Assembly: GCA_013334325.1 (NCBI GenBank)
Contig: JAAXXT010000010.1
Coordinates: 1 to 64,000 of the forward strand
DNA length: 64,000 bases
Origin: Erysipelotrichaceae bacterium
Lineage (GTDB): Bacteria > Bacillota_I > Bacilli_A > Erysipelotrichales > Erysipelotrichaceae
Direction: 5' to 3'
Part shown: piece after piece, positions 28,189-37,380 of the stretch
Layout of the letters: every line of letters begins with the position of its first letter
Position numbering within the stretch: position 1 is the stretch's first letter
Program-made: the position numbers and the translations under genes
The notes under the pieces: generated by a model
What the model was told of the DNA's origin: nothing
What the model saw: only the letters and a program-made list of their open reading frames with translations
Databases searched by the model: none

Positions 28189-28418
28189 ACACTTTAGACC
28201 AAGTCCAAGAAATATTTAGAGATGTCTTCGATGAGGAGACCTTGTTGATCACTGAGACCACTTCCGCCAAAGACATCGAAGATTGGGATTCTTTGACCCA
28301 TATCCAATTGGTCACTAAGATCGAAAAGTATTTTAAGATACGCTTTACTGTAAGTGAAGTTACCAAACTGAAACAAGTCGGAGACCTGATCAAACTGATC
28401 GAATCTAAAACCACATGA
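28185..28418 (+). CDS. Acyl carrier protein
   Basis: 77 aa, 'DWDSLTHIQLVTKIEKYF' with phosphopantetheine Ser. Confidence 0.9.
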   Translation: MNTLDQVQEIFRDVFDEETLLITETTSAKDIEDWDSLTHIQLVTKIEKYFKIRFTVSEVTKLKQVGDLIKLIESKTT

Positions 28419-29572
28419 TCTCTTTGAATTCGCTCATTTTCACAGGGGTACTATTCTTAGCCCCATTTATATTAAGTATTAAATCTAAGTTTAGAAACTG
28501 GATCTTTTTAGGCATGAATCTAAGTCTACTTTTATTATCGATGAGCTCAGTGCTTAGTGCGGTCATTACTTTCGCTTGGATCTTGATTCCATATTTTCTT
28601 AGTTCTAAGCTTAAGAAACCTCATCTATTGATTGGGGCTCTCGTTTTAGGCTTTATCTACTTAAATCGTTATGATTGGATCATATCTTTACTTGGGATTC
28701 CTTATCTATTTACCTTTAAGCTATTAGGGTTATCCTACATCTTATTTAGACAGATCGATTTCATCTTAAACAGATCATCGATGGATCCAAGAAACATCAA
28801 CTTGGTTCATTATCTCAACTATTTGCTTTCTTTCTATACGATCTTAGCGGGTCCTATCATGAGATATGAAGCTTTTGTGTTAGATCTTCAAAACCCACAA
28901 GATCCAAAAGAGATCGATGTCTTAAAAGTACTCAATAGAGCTTTTAATGGTTACATTAAGGTCTTTGTCTTATCTGCTTTATTCTCTACGATGTCATTTA
29001 GTATCTACAAACAACTTCTATCTCACTTTGAGCTGTTCTCATTTATTGGACTTATAATCACCAATGCCTTATTTCTCTATTTCAATTTTTCAGGGTATTG
29101 TGATGTGATGATCAGTATGGGAAAGCTTTCAGGTTTTAAGATCGATGAGAATTTCAATAAACCATATTTGGCTCAAGATCTAAGTGATTTCTGGTCTCGT
29201 TGGCATATGACCTTGACCCAATGGTTAACGAATTATGTCTTTAATCCTATCGTCGTGATCTTTGCGAGAACAGAAAAGATGAGTATCGAGAAGGTCCAAG
29301 TCCTTGCTTTCTTCATCACTTTCTTAGTGGCTGGCTTGTGGCATGGGACCACTTTGAATTTCTTGATCTATGGGATCCTACAAGGCTTAGGTGTCTCATT
29401 GAGTAAAGTAATCACAGATTATCGAATCAAAAGATGTGGTGGTCGTAAAGCATTTAGAGCCCATAGACAAAAGCCTTTGGTGAAAGCCATTGAGATCACC
29501 ATCACTTTATCTTATGTTGCTTTATCCTTTTTATTCTTCAGTTTTGATGTCTTGGCTTTATTGGGAATGTGA
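28415..29572 (+). CDS. MBOAT family (DltB/AlgI-like) O-acyltransferase
   Basis: Multi-TM, 'LSDFWSRWHMTLTQWLTNYVFNPI' and 'LVAGLWHGTTLNFLIYGILQGLG' MBOAT His signature. Confidence 0.92.
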   Translation: MISLNSLIFTGVLFLAPFILSIKSKFRNWIFLGMNLSLLLLSMSSVLSAVITFAWILIPYFLSSKLKKPHLLIGALVLGFIYLNRYDWIISLLGIPYLFTFKLLGLSYILFRQIDFILNRSSMDPRNINLVHYLNYLLSFYTILAGPIMRYEAFVLDLQNPQDPKEIDVLKVLNRAFNGYIKVFVLSALFSTMSFSIYKQLLSHFELFSFIGLIITNALFLYFNFSGYCDVMISMGKLSGFKIDENFNKPYLAQDLSDFWSRWHMTLTQWLTNYVFNPIVVIFARTEKMSIEKVQVLAFFITFLVAGLWHGTTLNFLIYGILQGLGVSLSKVITDYRIKRCGGRKAFRAHRQKPLVKAIEITITLSYVALSFLFFSFDVLALLGM

Positions 29573-29580
29573 GGTTAAGC

Positions 29581-29688
29581 ATGAAAAAGAAATCATTGAG
29601 TCTGCTTATTTTGGCAATAAAGTTTATAATCATTATGTTGGGAGTATGTATTTTAGGTTCTACCGTTGTACTCTACCAAGGATTTTAG
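29581..29688 (+). CDS. 35-aa single-TM microprotein, DltX-like (not in supplied ORF track)
   Basis: GAGG at 29571-29574 then ATG: MKKKSLSLLILAIKFIIIMLGVCILGSTVVLYQGF*; follows the MBOAT stop by 8 nt and ends in Tyr-x-x-Phe. Confidence 0.7.
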   Translation: MKKKSLSLLILAIKFIIIMLGVCILGSTVVLYQGF

Positions 29689-29695
29689 GAGCACT

Positions 29696-30166
29696 ATGAA
29701 AAAAATCATCTCTTTACTACTTATTATCGGTCTACTCATTGGTTGTACCGCAAAACCTCAAGTAAGCTTTACTAAGGAGGATGCTTCATTGACTGTAGAA
29801 TCTAAAACCATCAATCCAGGTATGAAATATACAACACCATTGATTCCTAATTGGGTCACTTTTACTGAGTTGACCAGTTGTGCCTATAAAGGCAATGATA
29901 AGGTCTATGAATACGATGACTTTACCCTTTATACCTACTCAGATGGGACGGATGATTATATCTTAAGTATTGAATTAAACAGTTCATTATCTACTTCTAA
30001 AGGAATCAAGATTGGTTCAACGAAAGAAGCAGTGCTTAAAGCCTACGGGGAAGAGTATACCACTAAGATCCTAAATGTGATCTATACAGATGGACAAGTA
30101 AACATTACCTTCTTAATCGTTGAAGATAAAGTGAGTGCGATCAGTTTAAATTATAGACCTGAATAA
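29696..30166 (+). CDS. Small lipoprotein of unknown function (start corrected from 29666)
   Basis: 'MKKIISLLLIIGLLIGC' lipobox; RBS AGGAG overlaps the stop of the microprotein. Confidence 0.8.
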   Translation: MKKIISLLLIIGLLIGCTAKPQVSFTKEDASLTVESKTINPGMKYTTPLIPNWVTFTELTSCAYKGNDKVYEYDDFTLYTYSDGTDDYILSIELNSSLSTSKGIKIGSTKEAVLKAYGEEYTTKILNVIYTDGQVNITFLIVEDKVSAISLNYRPE

Positions 30167-30168
30167 AT

Positions 30169-31458
30169 ATGAGCTCAACAAAATTTAGAAAGAGTATTAA
30201 ATATAGTTTAATTCTAATTGTGATCATAGGGACCACTATTTTTGTGGTGATCAGTTTAACGACCATTCGCTCGATTGCAGAACTCACATCAGAGTTGGGC
30301 CAAGCGATAAACTATAGTCCAAATGATTTTCTAATCAATGACAGAAAAGATACACAAGCGAGTTTTGTCACAGACGTATCATCGATCGATGTCCATCTTT
30401 TAGGATCTTATGAGATCCTAATAAAAGTGGGGAAGAAGACTTATTCTTCTACCCTTAAGATCATCGATACAGTTGCCCCAACAGCGATTGTCCAAGATGT
30501 AAGTATCGAAATAAATGGGACATTGACTCCAGAGACTTTGATCGTCTCAACGTCGGATGAATCTGAGTTGACAATAAGCTTTAAGTCAAAGCCAAAGTTA
30601 ATTACAGTAGGTAATCATGAGATCATCGTCGTGATCTCTGATACTTCTGGGAATACAAGTGAATATCCTGTCAATGTGGAAGTGGTCTTCGATAAGACAG
30701 CTCCTTTGATCGTAGAAGAGCGTCAATTATATGTCTTGGTTGGATCAAACAGTGCTGATTATTGGGATAAGGTTTCTGTGAGTGACACAAAAAGCGCCAT
30801 CAAAGCTACAGAGTTCAATGCTCAACAAGTCAATCTCAAAAAGATAGGCGTCTATCCAGTAACTTTAAGTGCTACCGATGAAGCAGGTAATACTGCGATG
30901 GTAACACGAAACGTGAATGTGGTCAGAGAGACCACTTACTATACGATGATGGCTCTTGAAGATCCTACAAACAATAAAGCCGATGCCTTTGTGGAGGCGG
31001 TCATCGCTGAGATCATAAGCGATGATATGACCCAAACTGAAAAAATGCGAGCCATCTATGATTTGCTTCTCAATGAGATGGTCTATCAAACAGATCTTTC
31101 TCTTGATTATGCCATAGATACCTACAATAAGATCGATGATTATGGCTTAGTGAGTTTTACTAAATTTAAAGGTCATTGTTTCCACTATGCAGCGATGGCA
31201 GCTTTGCTTTTAGATACGTTGAATCTTGAGATGACCTTGATCGAAGGAGAAGGTTATTCCTATACCGCAGAGAGCCACTTCGTCCACCACTTTTGGATAT
31301 TGATTAAAGTGGATGGTCATTATGTTCACTTCGACCCTTTATATGAGTATTTATTTCTAAGACACGATATTCATAAAGATTTCTTCTTAGTTAATGATAC
31401 TAATATATACAATCTTACCCATCGTTGGGATAAGACCTTATATCCAGTTGCTCCATAA
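30169..31458 (+). CDS. Membrane-anchored transglutaminase-like protein with Ig-like (DUF5011-type) repeats
   Basis: N-terminal TM; Ig-like 'DTSGNTSEYPVNVEVV' / 'DEAGNTAMVTRNVNVV'; Cys-His-Asp 'GHCFHYAAMAALLL...HHFWILIKVDGHYVHFDPLY'. Confidence 0.85.
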   Translation: MSSTKFRKSIKYSLILIVIIGTTIFVVISLTTIRSIAELTSELGQAINYSPNDFLINDRKDTQASFVTDVSSIDVHLLGSYEILIKVGKKTYSSTLKIIDTVAPTAIVQDVSIEINGTLTPETLIVSTSDESELTISFKSKPKLITVGNHEIIVVISDTSGNTSEYPVNVEVVFDKTAPLIVEERQLYVLVGSNSADYWDKVSVSDTKSAIKATEFNAQQVNLKKIGVYPVTLSATDEAGNTAMVTRNVNVVRETTYYTMMALEDPTNNKADAFVEAVIAEIISDDMTQTEKMRAIYDLLLNEMVYQTDLSLDYAIDTYNKIDDYGLVSFTKFKGHCFHYAAMAALLLDTLNLEMTLIEGEGYSYTAESHFVHHFWILIKVDGHYVHFDPLYEYLFLRHDIHKDFFLVNDTNIYNLTHRWDKTLYPVAP

Positions 31459-31488
31459 AAAAACTTGTCTAAGGACAAGTTTTTTAAT
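31459..31488. terminator. Bidirectional terminator
   Basis: AAAAAACTTGTCTAAGGACAAGTTTTTT perfect inverted repeat between convergent genes. Confidence 0.8.
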
Positions 31489-32650
31489 CTCGACTAAAGA
31501 GATCGCGAGTATATATCTTAGGTAAGACATCTTTGATCTCATCTGTGAGTCTATTGGCGACGATCACATCGCTTATGGCTTTGAATTCATTAAGATCTTT
31601 TATAACGGTAGAATTATAGAACTTATCCTCATGAAGGGCAGGTTCATAGATTACGATTTCTACACCTTTGGCTTTGATGCGTTTCATGATGCCTTGAATG
31701 GCTGATTGTCTAAAATTATCAGAATCTGTCTTCATCGTTAATCGATAGATACCTACCACTTGAGGTTTTCTTTTTAGGATCATTTCAGCGACATGATCTT
31801 TACGTGTACGATTCGCATCGACGATGGCACTCATGATATTTTGAGGTATATCCGCATAGTTGGCTAAAAGCTGCTTGGTGTCTTTTGGTAAACAATAACC
31901 GCCATATCCAAACGAAGGATTATTATAATGAGTTCCTATACGAGGATCAAGACCTACCCCATCGATGATCTGCTTGGTGTTGAGTTCTCTGATTTCCGCA
32001 TAAGAATCTAGTTCATTAAAGAAGGCAACTCTTAAAGCTAAGTAAGTATTAGAGAATAATTTGATGGCTTCTGCTTCAGTAGAGCCAGTATAAAGGATAG
32101 GTATATCTCGTTTAATGGCACCTTCTACTAAGAGTTCCGCAAATATAGATCCACGTTGGCTTTGATCACCTACGACGATGCGTGAAGGATAGAGATTATC
32201 AAACAAAGCTTTACCTTCTCTTAAGAATTCTGGAGAGAAGATGATCTTATCTGTCTTATATTTTTTTCGGATATCTTCAGTGTAGCCTACAGGTACAGTT
32301 GATTTTATGACCATAATGGCTTCTGGATTAATTTTCAAAACAGTTTCTATGACATTTTCTACACTAGAGGTCTCAAAGAAGTTTTTATCGGGATCATAAT
32401 TCGTTGGAGTACAGATTATGACATATTCTGCTTTGCAATACGCAAGTTCTGGATCAAGCGTCGCTTTTAGATTAAGGTTTTTCTTTGTAAGATAAAGCTC
32501 GATCTCATGATCAGATATGGGAGATTGTCTATGATTCAACATATCGACTTTCTCTTTTATTACATCAACGATGGTAACCTCATGGTGCTGAGCCAATAAG
32601 ATCCCGTTGGCTAAACCAACATAGCCTAGCCCAGCGATCGCAATTTTCAT
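31484..32650 (-). CDS. UDP-glucose/GDP-mannose 6-dehydrogenase family protein (start corrected from 32701)
   Basis: '[25 protein letters not shown]', '[26 protein letters not shown]', '[23 protein letters not shown]'. Confidence 0.92.
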   Translation of the reverse strand: MKIAIAGLGYVGLANGILLAQHHEVTIVDVIKEKVDMLNHRQSPISDHEIELYLTKKNLNLKATLDPELAYCKAEYVIICTPTNYDPDKNFFETSSVENVIETVLKINPEAIMVIKSTVPVGYTEDIRKKYKTDKIIFSPEFLREGKALFDNLYPSRIVVGDQSQRGSIFAELLVEGAIKRDIPILYTGSTEAEAIKLFSNTYLALRVAFFNELDSYAEIRELNTKQIIDGVGLDPRIGTHYNNPSFGYGGYCLPKDTKQLLANYADIPQNIMSAIVDANRTRKDHVAEMILKRKPQVVGIYRLTMKTDSDNFRQSAIQGIMKRIKAKGVEIVIYEPALHEDKFYNSTVIKDLNEFKAISDVIVANRLTDEIKDVLPKIYTRDLFSRD

Positions 32651-32797
32651 AAAGTGAGTATCCTTTCGAGTAATCCAAATTAGTATAAACTCATTATACA
32701 CAATAAAACAGGGCTAGAATTAAGGAAGTACCAAGAGACATATTTCACACCATTCCCCATAATTAAATTAAATTTGTAGACTATAATTGGGGTAGAT

Positions 32798-33796
32798 ATG
32801 AAAAGCTTTCTAATCACGGGTGCTGCCGGTTCTTTGGGGCACACCCTTTCTAACCTTTTGATCCAAGACAACGATCGTGTGATTGGTTTTCTTTTGCCTT
32901 TTGAGAAAGAAGAAATCTTAGATCATCGCGTGATCATTATGAGAGGAGATGTCTTGGATAAGGAATCCTTACGCAAAGCATTTGAAGAATTAGGACCTCA
33001 CGGGAATGTCATCCATTGTGCAGGAATGATCTCCATAGATCCTAAGGTAAGTACTAAGATCTATAATGTGAATGTCCAAGGGACAAAGAATATCGTTGAA
33101 ATGGCAGAGGAATATAAGGTGGATCATTTTATCTATGTATCCTCCGTTCATGCGATACCAGAACTAAAAAAAGGTCTTGTGATCGAAGAGACACAAGCTA
33201 TATCACCTGATAAGGTCTTTGGTCATTACTCTAAGAGTAAAGCGATGGCGACTCGATTTGTGATGGATAAGATGACTCAAGGATTTCCTGCCTCGATCGT
33301 TTATCCTTCAGGGATCATTTCTGATGAAGATGTGAAGAATGCTTTTATGACCCAAATGGTAAAAGATTACTTAGCCAACTCTATGAAGATAGGTGTTCAA
33401 GGTGGTTATGATTTCGTCGATGTCAGAGATGTCGCTTTAGGCATCATCTCCATCAATAAACAAAAGATCATCAATGAACACTATATCTTATCCAATAAAT
33501 ACTATAGTGTAAAAACAATGATGGCCATGCTTTATGAATTGACAGGCTTGACCAAGGTAAGGCTCTGTGTACCTGTGTCTTTAGTGAAAGCTGTCTTACC
33601 CATCAAATTGGCGCTTGATAAACGAAAAAATAAACTCTCGCTTTATACAGCCGATTCATTAAAGATCTTGACTTCAAATTCGATCTTCTCTCATAAAAAA
33701 GCAGAGAAAGCTTTGAATTATCATCCTCGTGATATCCAAGAAACTTTTAGTTTATTGATCAAAAGATTGAATGGACCTCAGCGTCCTTTGATTTAA
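32798..33796 (+). CDS. NAD-dependent epimerase/dehydratase family protein
   Basis: 'FLITGAAGSLGHTLSNLLIQ' Rossmann and 'YSKSKAMATRFV' YxxxK. Confidence 0.88.
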   Translation: MKSFLITGAAGSLGHTLSNLLIQDNDRVIGFLLPFEKEEILDHRVIIMRGDVLDKESLRKAFEELGPHGNVIHCAGMISIDPKVSTKIYNVNVQGTKNIVEMAEEYKVDHFIYVSSVHAIPELKKGLVIEETQAISPDKVFGHYSKSKAMATRFVMDKMTQGFPASIVYPSGIISDEDVKNAFMTQMVKDYLANSMKIGVQGGYDFVDVRDVALGIISINKQKIINEHYILSNKYYSVKTMMAMLYELTGLTKVRLCVPVSLVKAVLPIKLALDKRKNKLSLYTADSLKILTSNSIFSHKKAEKALNYHPRDIQETFSLLIKRLNGPQRPLI

Positions 33797-33825
33797 AAGT
33801 GATAAGATAATAGAGAGGTAAGCCC

Positions 33826-34386
33826 ATGAGTTCAAAAAAAGAAGTTCTCATCGTGATCGATATGTTGAAAGGATTCATCGTTGAAGGTCCTTTAGCGGAT
33901 CCTAGTATTAAACAGATCATCCCAGAAAACGTTAAGCTCGTCAAAGAATTCTTAGCTCAAGATAAAAGCGTCTTATACTTTCAAGATGCGCATACTTTCG
34001 ATGCGCTAGAATTTGAAAATTATCCTCCTCATTGTTTAAAAGGAACCCTTGAATCAGAATTGATCGATGAACTTTTACCTTATGAATCCAAAATGATCCA
34101 AGTAGAGAAGAATACCACCAACGGTTTCTTCGCACCTGCATTTCAAAAATTCTTAAAAGAAAACAAAGACTTAAGTGAGATCACGGTTATTGGATGCTGC
34201 ACAGATATTTGTGTACTTAATTTCGCCGTGACAATGAAAACCTATAGTCAAACCAATCAAAAAGAAATCACCATCAAGGTCCCTGCCAATGCAGTAGATA
34301 CCTTTAATTTACCAGGTCATGATAAGACCCTCTTTCATCAAACTGCATTAGGAATGATGAAAGGCGCGGGTATACTCATCGTCTAA
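33826..34386 (+). CDS. Isochorismatase-family cysteine hydrolase (nicotinamidase-like)
   Basis: 'VLIVIDMLKGFIVEGPLADP', 'ITVIGCCTDICVLNFAVTMKTY' catalytic Cys. Confidence 0.85.
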   Translation: MSSKKEVLIVIDMLKGFIVEGPLADPSIKQIIPENVKLVKEFLAQDKSVLYFQDAHTFDALEFENYPPHCLKGTLESELIDELLPYESKMIQVEKNTTNGFFAPAFQKFLKENKDLSEITVIGCCTDICVLNFAVTMKTYSQTNQKEITIKVPANAVDTFNLPGHDKTLFHQTALGMMKGAGILIV

Positions 34387-34387
34387 A

Positions 34388-34411
34388 ACAATCATCCGAA
34401 AGGATGATTTC
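34388..34411 (+). terminator. Hairpin terminator
   Basis: AATCATCCgaaaGGATGATTT. Confidence 0.55.
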
Positions 34412-34442
34412 TAACGCAATGTTCATTTCTAGGAGGAACTGT

Positions 34443-35975
34443 ATGAAAAAAAGTTGGGGTATCATGATTTGTCTGGGATTGGTTTTCTCATTAGTGGGCT
34501 GTAGTCCTAAAAAGATTCCACCACTGGATGAACCTGTTTTCACTTCGATAACCTTAAATAGTTTTATAAACGAAGCTATTGAGATCACTGAAGAGGAATC
34601 CTCAAGTTTATTGGATCTCTTTCTTTTCTCGACTTGGGTAAAAGATGATCGAAAAGACATTACTGTATCCAATACACGATTTACCTTAGTCGATAAAAAT
34701 AAGACCACTTATTATTTTAGTCAAGATGGTCAAAATATATTGGTAGGCATCATCAAAGTAAATGAAACCGCCATTGCCTTTTATACCTTTAGCGGAAATA
34801 TTATCACTTTAACCGATTCTAATTTAACTGGATTAGTAAGCAAAGCCTATGATAGACAAAAGATATCTGATAGCGCATATTTTAAGATTAATGTGGGACC
34901 TGATTTCTATACTGGATCCACTGATTTTACCCTGACTGGTGATCAAAGCACAGGATTTAAGGATTTGATTGTCTCAAGTCTGAGTGAATGGAATTATAAA
35001 GGTATCGCAACGGATAACCCAGAGTTCTATACTGCGAGAATAAGTCTTGATTCTTATTGGAATTTGAAATTATGGACCTATCAAGATCGATACTACGTGA
35101 ATGTGTATAGAACCAATGATCAAGATGTCTTTATTAAAGCAAATTATTATGAGTTAACTCAAGACCTTTATGATGAATATATGACTCGATTATTCGTATT
35201 CAAGAATACTGTGTTTGAAGGTATCTCATTGACGGTTCAAAATGCGATTTTCACTGAAGGTTATTTTGATTTCGATGGGACACAGACTTGGTTGGTTCCT
35301 GAATGGAAAGTACCTTTGGGTGCTTCTGAAAGTGATCAGTTTAAGTTGTGGATGAAAATGGATGAGTGGATCTTAAGGTCCTCGAGTATAGAACTATATT
35401 ATGTGACTGAGTTGATCAAAGCAGAGAATGGGCTCATATTTACTTTTGGGGTCTATGAAGATCCGAAAAATAACTATACCTATGGTTATGTGATCGTCAC
35501 AAGCACTAAGGATACAAAATTCAAAGAAGTCTATCAAATCTCTGAAATGACTGAGGTTTATGATTTCTTACTTGATCATTGGAATCCTACTTTTCCTTCA
35601 AGTATCCTTGATTTCCACTTTACAGATATTATGGTGGCCTATAATGACCCTACTGAACTTGAGACAGGGATTAGTTATCATCAATATGTATTGAATGAGA
35701 CTCAATATTTAGAAATCAAAGACATCCTATCTTATGATCAATGGACTTTAGATAAAGATCCTGGGAAGTATCATATGGGTTGGTTGCCGAACTATATTCT
35801 TCAAGGTTCCCCTGAGGCTGATCAAGTTTTTTCCATCTATGCCACCAATGATACGACGGTGATTTGGGTAAGAAATGTCGGGTTTAATCAAGAAAACTTA
35901 TATGGATTATGGTACTTCAGTCCAAAATCAGTTAAAGATAATCTTACGAACTACGTCAACGATCAAATTAAATAA
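34443..35975 (+). CDS. Lipoprotein with tandem modules of unknown function (start corrected from 34404)
   Basis: 'MKKSWGIMICLGLVFSLVGCS' lipobox; four modules with an 'L...Q...I.D.L....W' start. Confidence 0.75.
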   Translation: MKKSWGIMICLGLVFSLVGCSPKKIPPLDEPVFTSITLNSFINEAIEITEEESSSLLDLFLFSTWVKDDRKDITVSNTRFTLVDKNKTTYYFSQDGQNILVGIIKVNETAIAFYTFSGNIITLTDSNLTGLVSKAYDRQKISDSAYFKINVGPDFYTGSTDFTLTGDQSTGFKDLIVSSLSEWNYKGIATDNPEFYTARISLDSYWNLKLWTYQDRYYVNVYRTNDQDVFIKANYYELTQDLYDEYMTRLFVFKNTVFEGISLTVQNAIFTEGYFDFDGTQTWLVPEWKVPLGASESDQFKLWMKMDEWILRSSSIELYYVTELIKAENGLIFTFGVYEDPKNNYTYGYVIVTSTKDTKFKEVYQISEMTEVYDFLLDHWNPTFPSSILDFHFTDIMVAYNDPTELETGISYHQYVLNETQYLEIKDILSYDQWTLDKDPGKYHMGWLPNYILQGSPEADQVFSIYATNDTTVIWVRNVGFNQENLYGLWYFSPKSVKDNLTNYVNDQIK

Positions 35976-36007
35976 TGAAGAAGAGCTCACACAGTGAGCT
36001 CTTTTAA
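35972..36007. terminator. Bidirectional terminator
   Basis: AAGAGCTCAC-acA-GTGAGCTCTTTTA inverted repeat. Confidence 0.65.
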
Positions 36008-36591
36008 TTTAGGATATAGAAAGCGGTATGTGTATTGATTCTTAGGATCTCTTTGTGATCAAAGATTTCGAGGACCTCTTCTTCGAAGTGATCCATAAAA
36101 TGAAAGTAATCCCCATGTTCGATCCATTCAACTAAGGATATAAGAGGGTGTCTTCCTTTATGATAATCTAAGATGATGACACCCTTTAGACTAACTCGCT
36201 TCATTTCACGCAAGAGACTTAATCGTTGAAAAGAAGATAAACCATGTAGTACGAATGAACTAAAGACATAATCATATGACTTCTCTTTATAAGGTAAGCC
36301 TTGATTCACATCGATCAATTCTAAATCGAGCAGAGGATTAAGACGATGGGCTTCTTTGATCATCTTGGACGAACCATCCACTGCTTTAACTTTTAAATAG
36401 TGTGATAATTCAGTGCTTAAAGCCCCTGTTCCACACCCCACATCAAGTGCTGAAGAGCCTTTTAAATCGAGTTTAAAAAGTAAATCTAAGGATGTACGAT
36501 ATCCTTTTCTTTGATAGTTAAAAAACATAGCATAGAATGGGGCTATCAGATCGAAGAGTTCAATATGTTTCATAGCCAAATTATACGACAA
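36004..36591 (-). CDS. Class I SAM-dependent methyltransferase
   Basis: 'GSSALDVGCGTGALSTELSHYLKVKAVDGSSKMIKEA'. Confidence 0.88.
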   Translation of the reverse strand: MSYNLAMKHIELFDLIAPFYAMFFNYQRKGYRTSLDLLFKLDLKGSSALDVGCGTGALSTELSHYLKVKAVDGSSKMIKEAHRLNPLLDLELIDVNQGLPYKEKSYDYVFSSFVLHGLSSFQRLSLLREMKRVSLKGVIILDYHKGRHPLISLVEWIEHGDYFHFMDHFEEEVLEIFDHKEILRINTHTAFYILN

Positions 36592-36675
36592 GTCATCTTA
36601 AAGTGGTCTTATAATGATTAGGAGTATAATTAAGATATAAGTTGAAGTGATAATGAAAGGTCACAAGGCAAGCAA

Positions 36676-37341
36676 TTGAGTAAAATCAAGTTCGGTATAC
36701 TTTTTGGATTACTATGCATTGGACTTAGTGGATGTGGGACTTTCGATAATGGGGTGGATGTTCATTCACAAGCTACTCTATCGCGTTTTAGAGAAAATGA
36801 AGTAACTGAGTATCAAGGTAAGTTCTTAGATCCTTCGATTGGACCTGAAGATAATTCTATATCTGGGGTTCAACATTTAAACATCACCACCTATCGATTA
36901 AAAATAACTGGATTGATCACAGAGGAAATCATATTGACCTATGATGAGGTCTTAGCTTTAGAAACCCATCAACGTTTGATTACCCTTCATTGTGTAACGG
37001 GTTGGGATGCGACGATCTTATGGGAAGGGATCCTTCTAAGTGATCTGATCGCTTTAGCTCATCCTGGAGTAGATGTCACTACGATCATATTTCATGCCTC
37101 AGATGGGTATACAACGTCATTGCCTTACTCTGTCATCAAAGATAAACAACTTATCTTAGCGTATAAGTCCAATGGCTTGACTCTACCGGATGAACTAGGT
37201 TATCCCTTCATAGTAGTCGCAGAAGAAAAATATGGCTATAAATGGGCTAGATGGGTCACAGAGATAGAATTGTCTTCTGACTCAAACTATAAAGGTTATT
37301 GGGAAAAGTTTGGCTATGATAATATTGCGGATGTCGATTAA
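36676..37341 (+). CDS. Lipoprotein with sulfite-oxidase-like molybdopterin-binding domain (TTG start)
   Basis: 'LLCIGLSGC' lipobox; 'QRLITLHCVTGWDATILWEGILLSDLIALAHP' and 'DELGYPFIVVAEEKYGYKWARWVTEIEL' typical of the sulfite oxidase/YedY core. Confidence 0.8.
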   Translation: MSKIKFGILFGLLCIGLSGCGTFDNGVDVHSQATLSRFRENEVTEYQGKFLDPSIGPEDNSISGVQHLNITTYRLKITGLITEEIILTYDEVLALETHQRLITLHCVTGWDATILWEGILLSDLIALAHPGVDVTTIIFHASDGYTTSLPYSVIKDKQLILAYKSNGLTLPDELGYPFIVVAEEKYGYKWARWVTEIELSSDSNYKGYWEKFGYDNIADVD

Positions 37342-37354
37342 GAGAGAATAAACA

Positions 37355-37380
37355 AAAAAACCTTCGCAAGAAGGTTTTAA
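37355..37380. terminator. Bidirectional terminator
   Basis: AAAACCTTCgcaaGAAGGTTTT between convergent genes. Confidence 0.7.

Noticed and set aside
29490-29699. 69-aa ORF overlapping the MBOAT end
   Set aside because: Out of frame with the better-supported 35-aa microprotein (29581-29688), no RBS, non-hydrophobic, overlaps MBOAT C-terminus.
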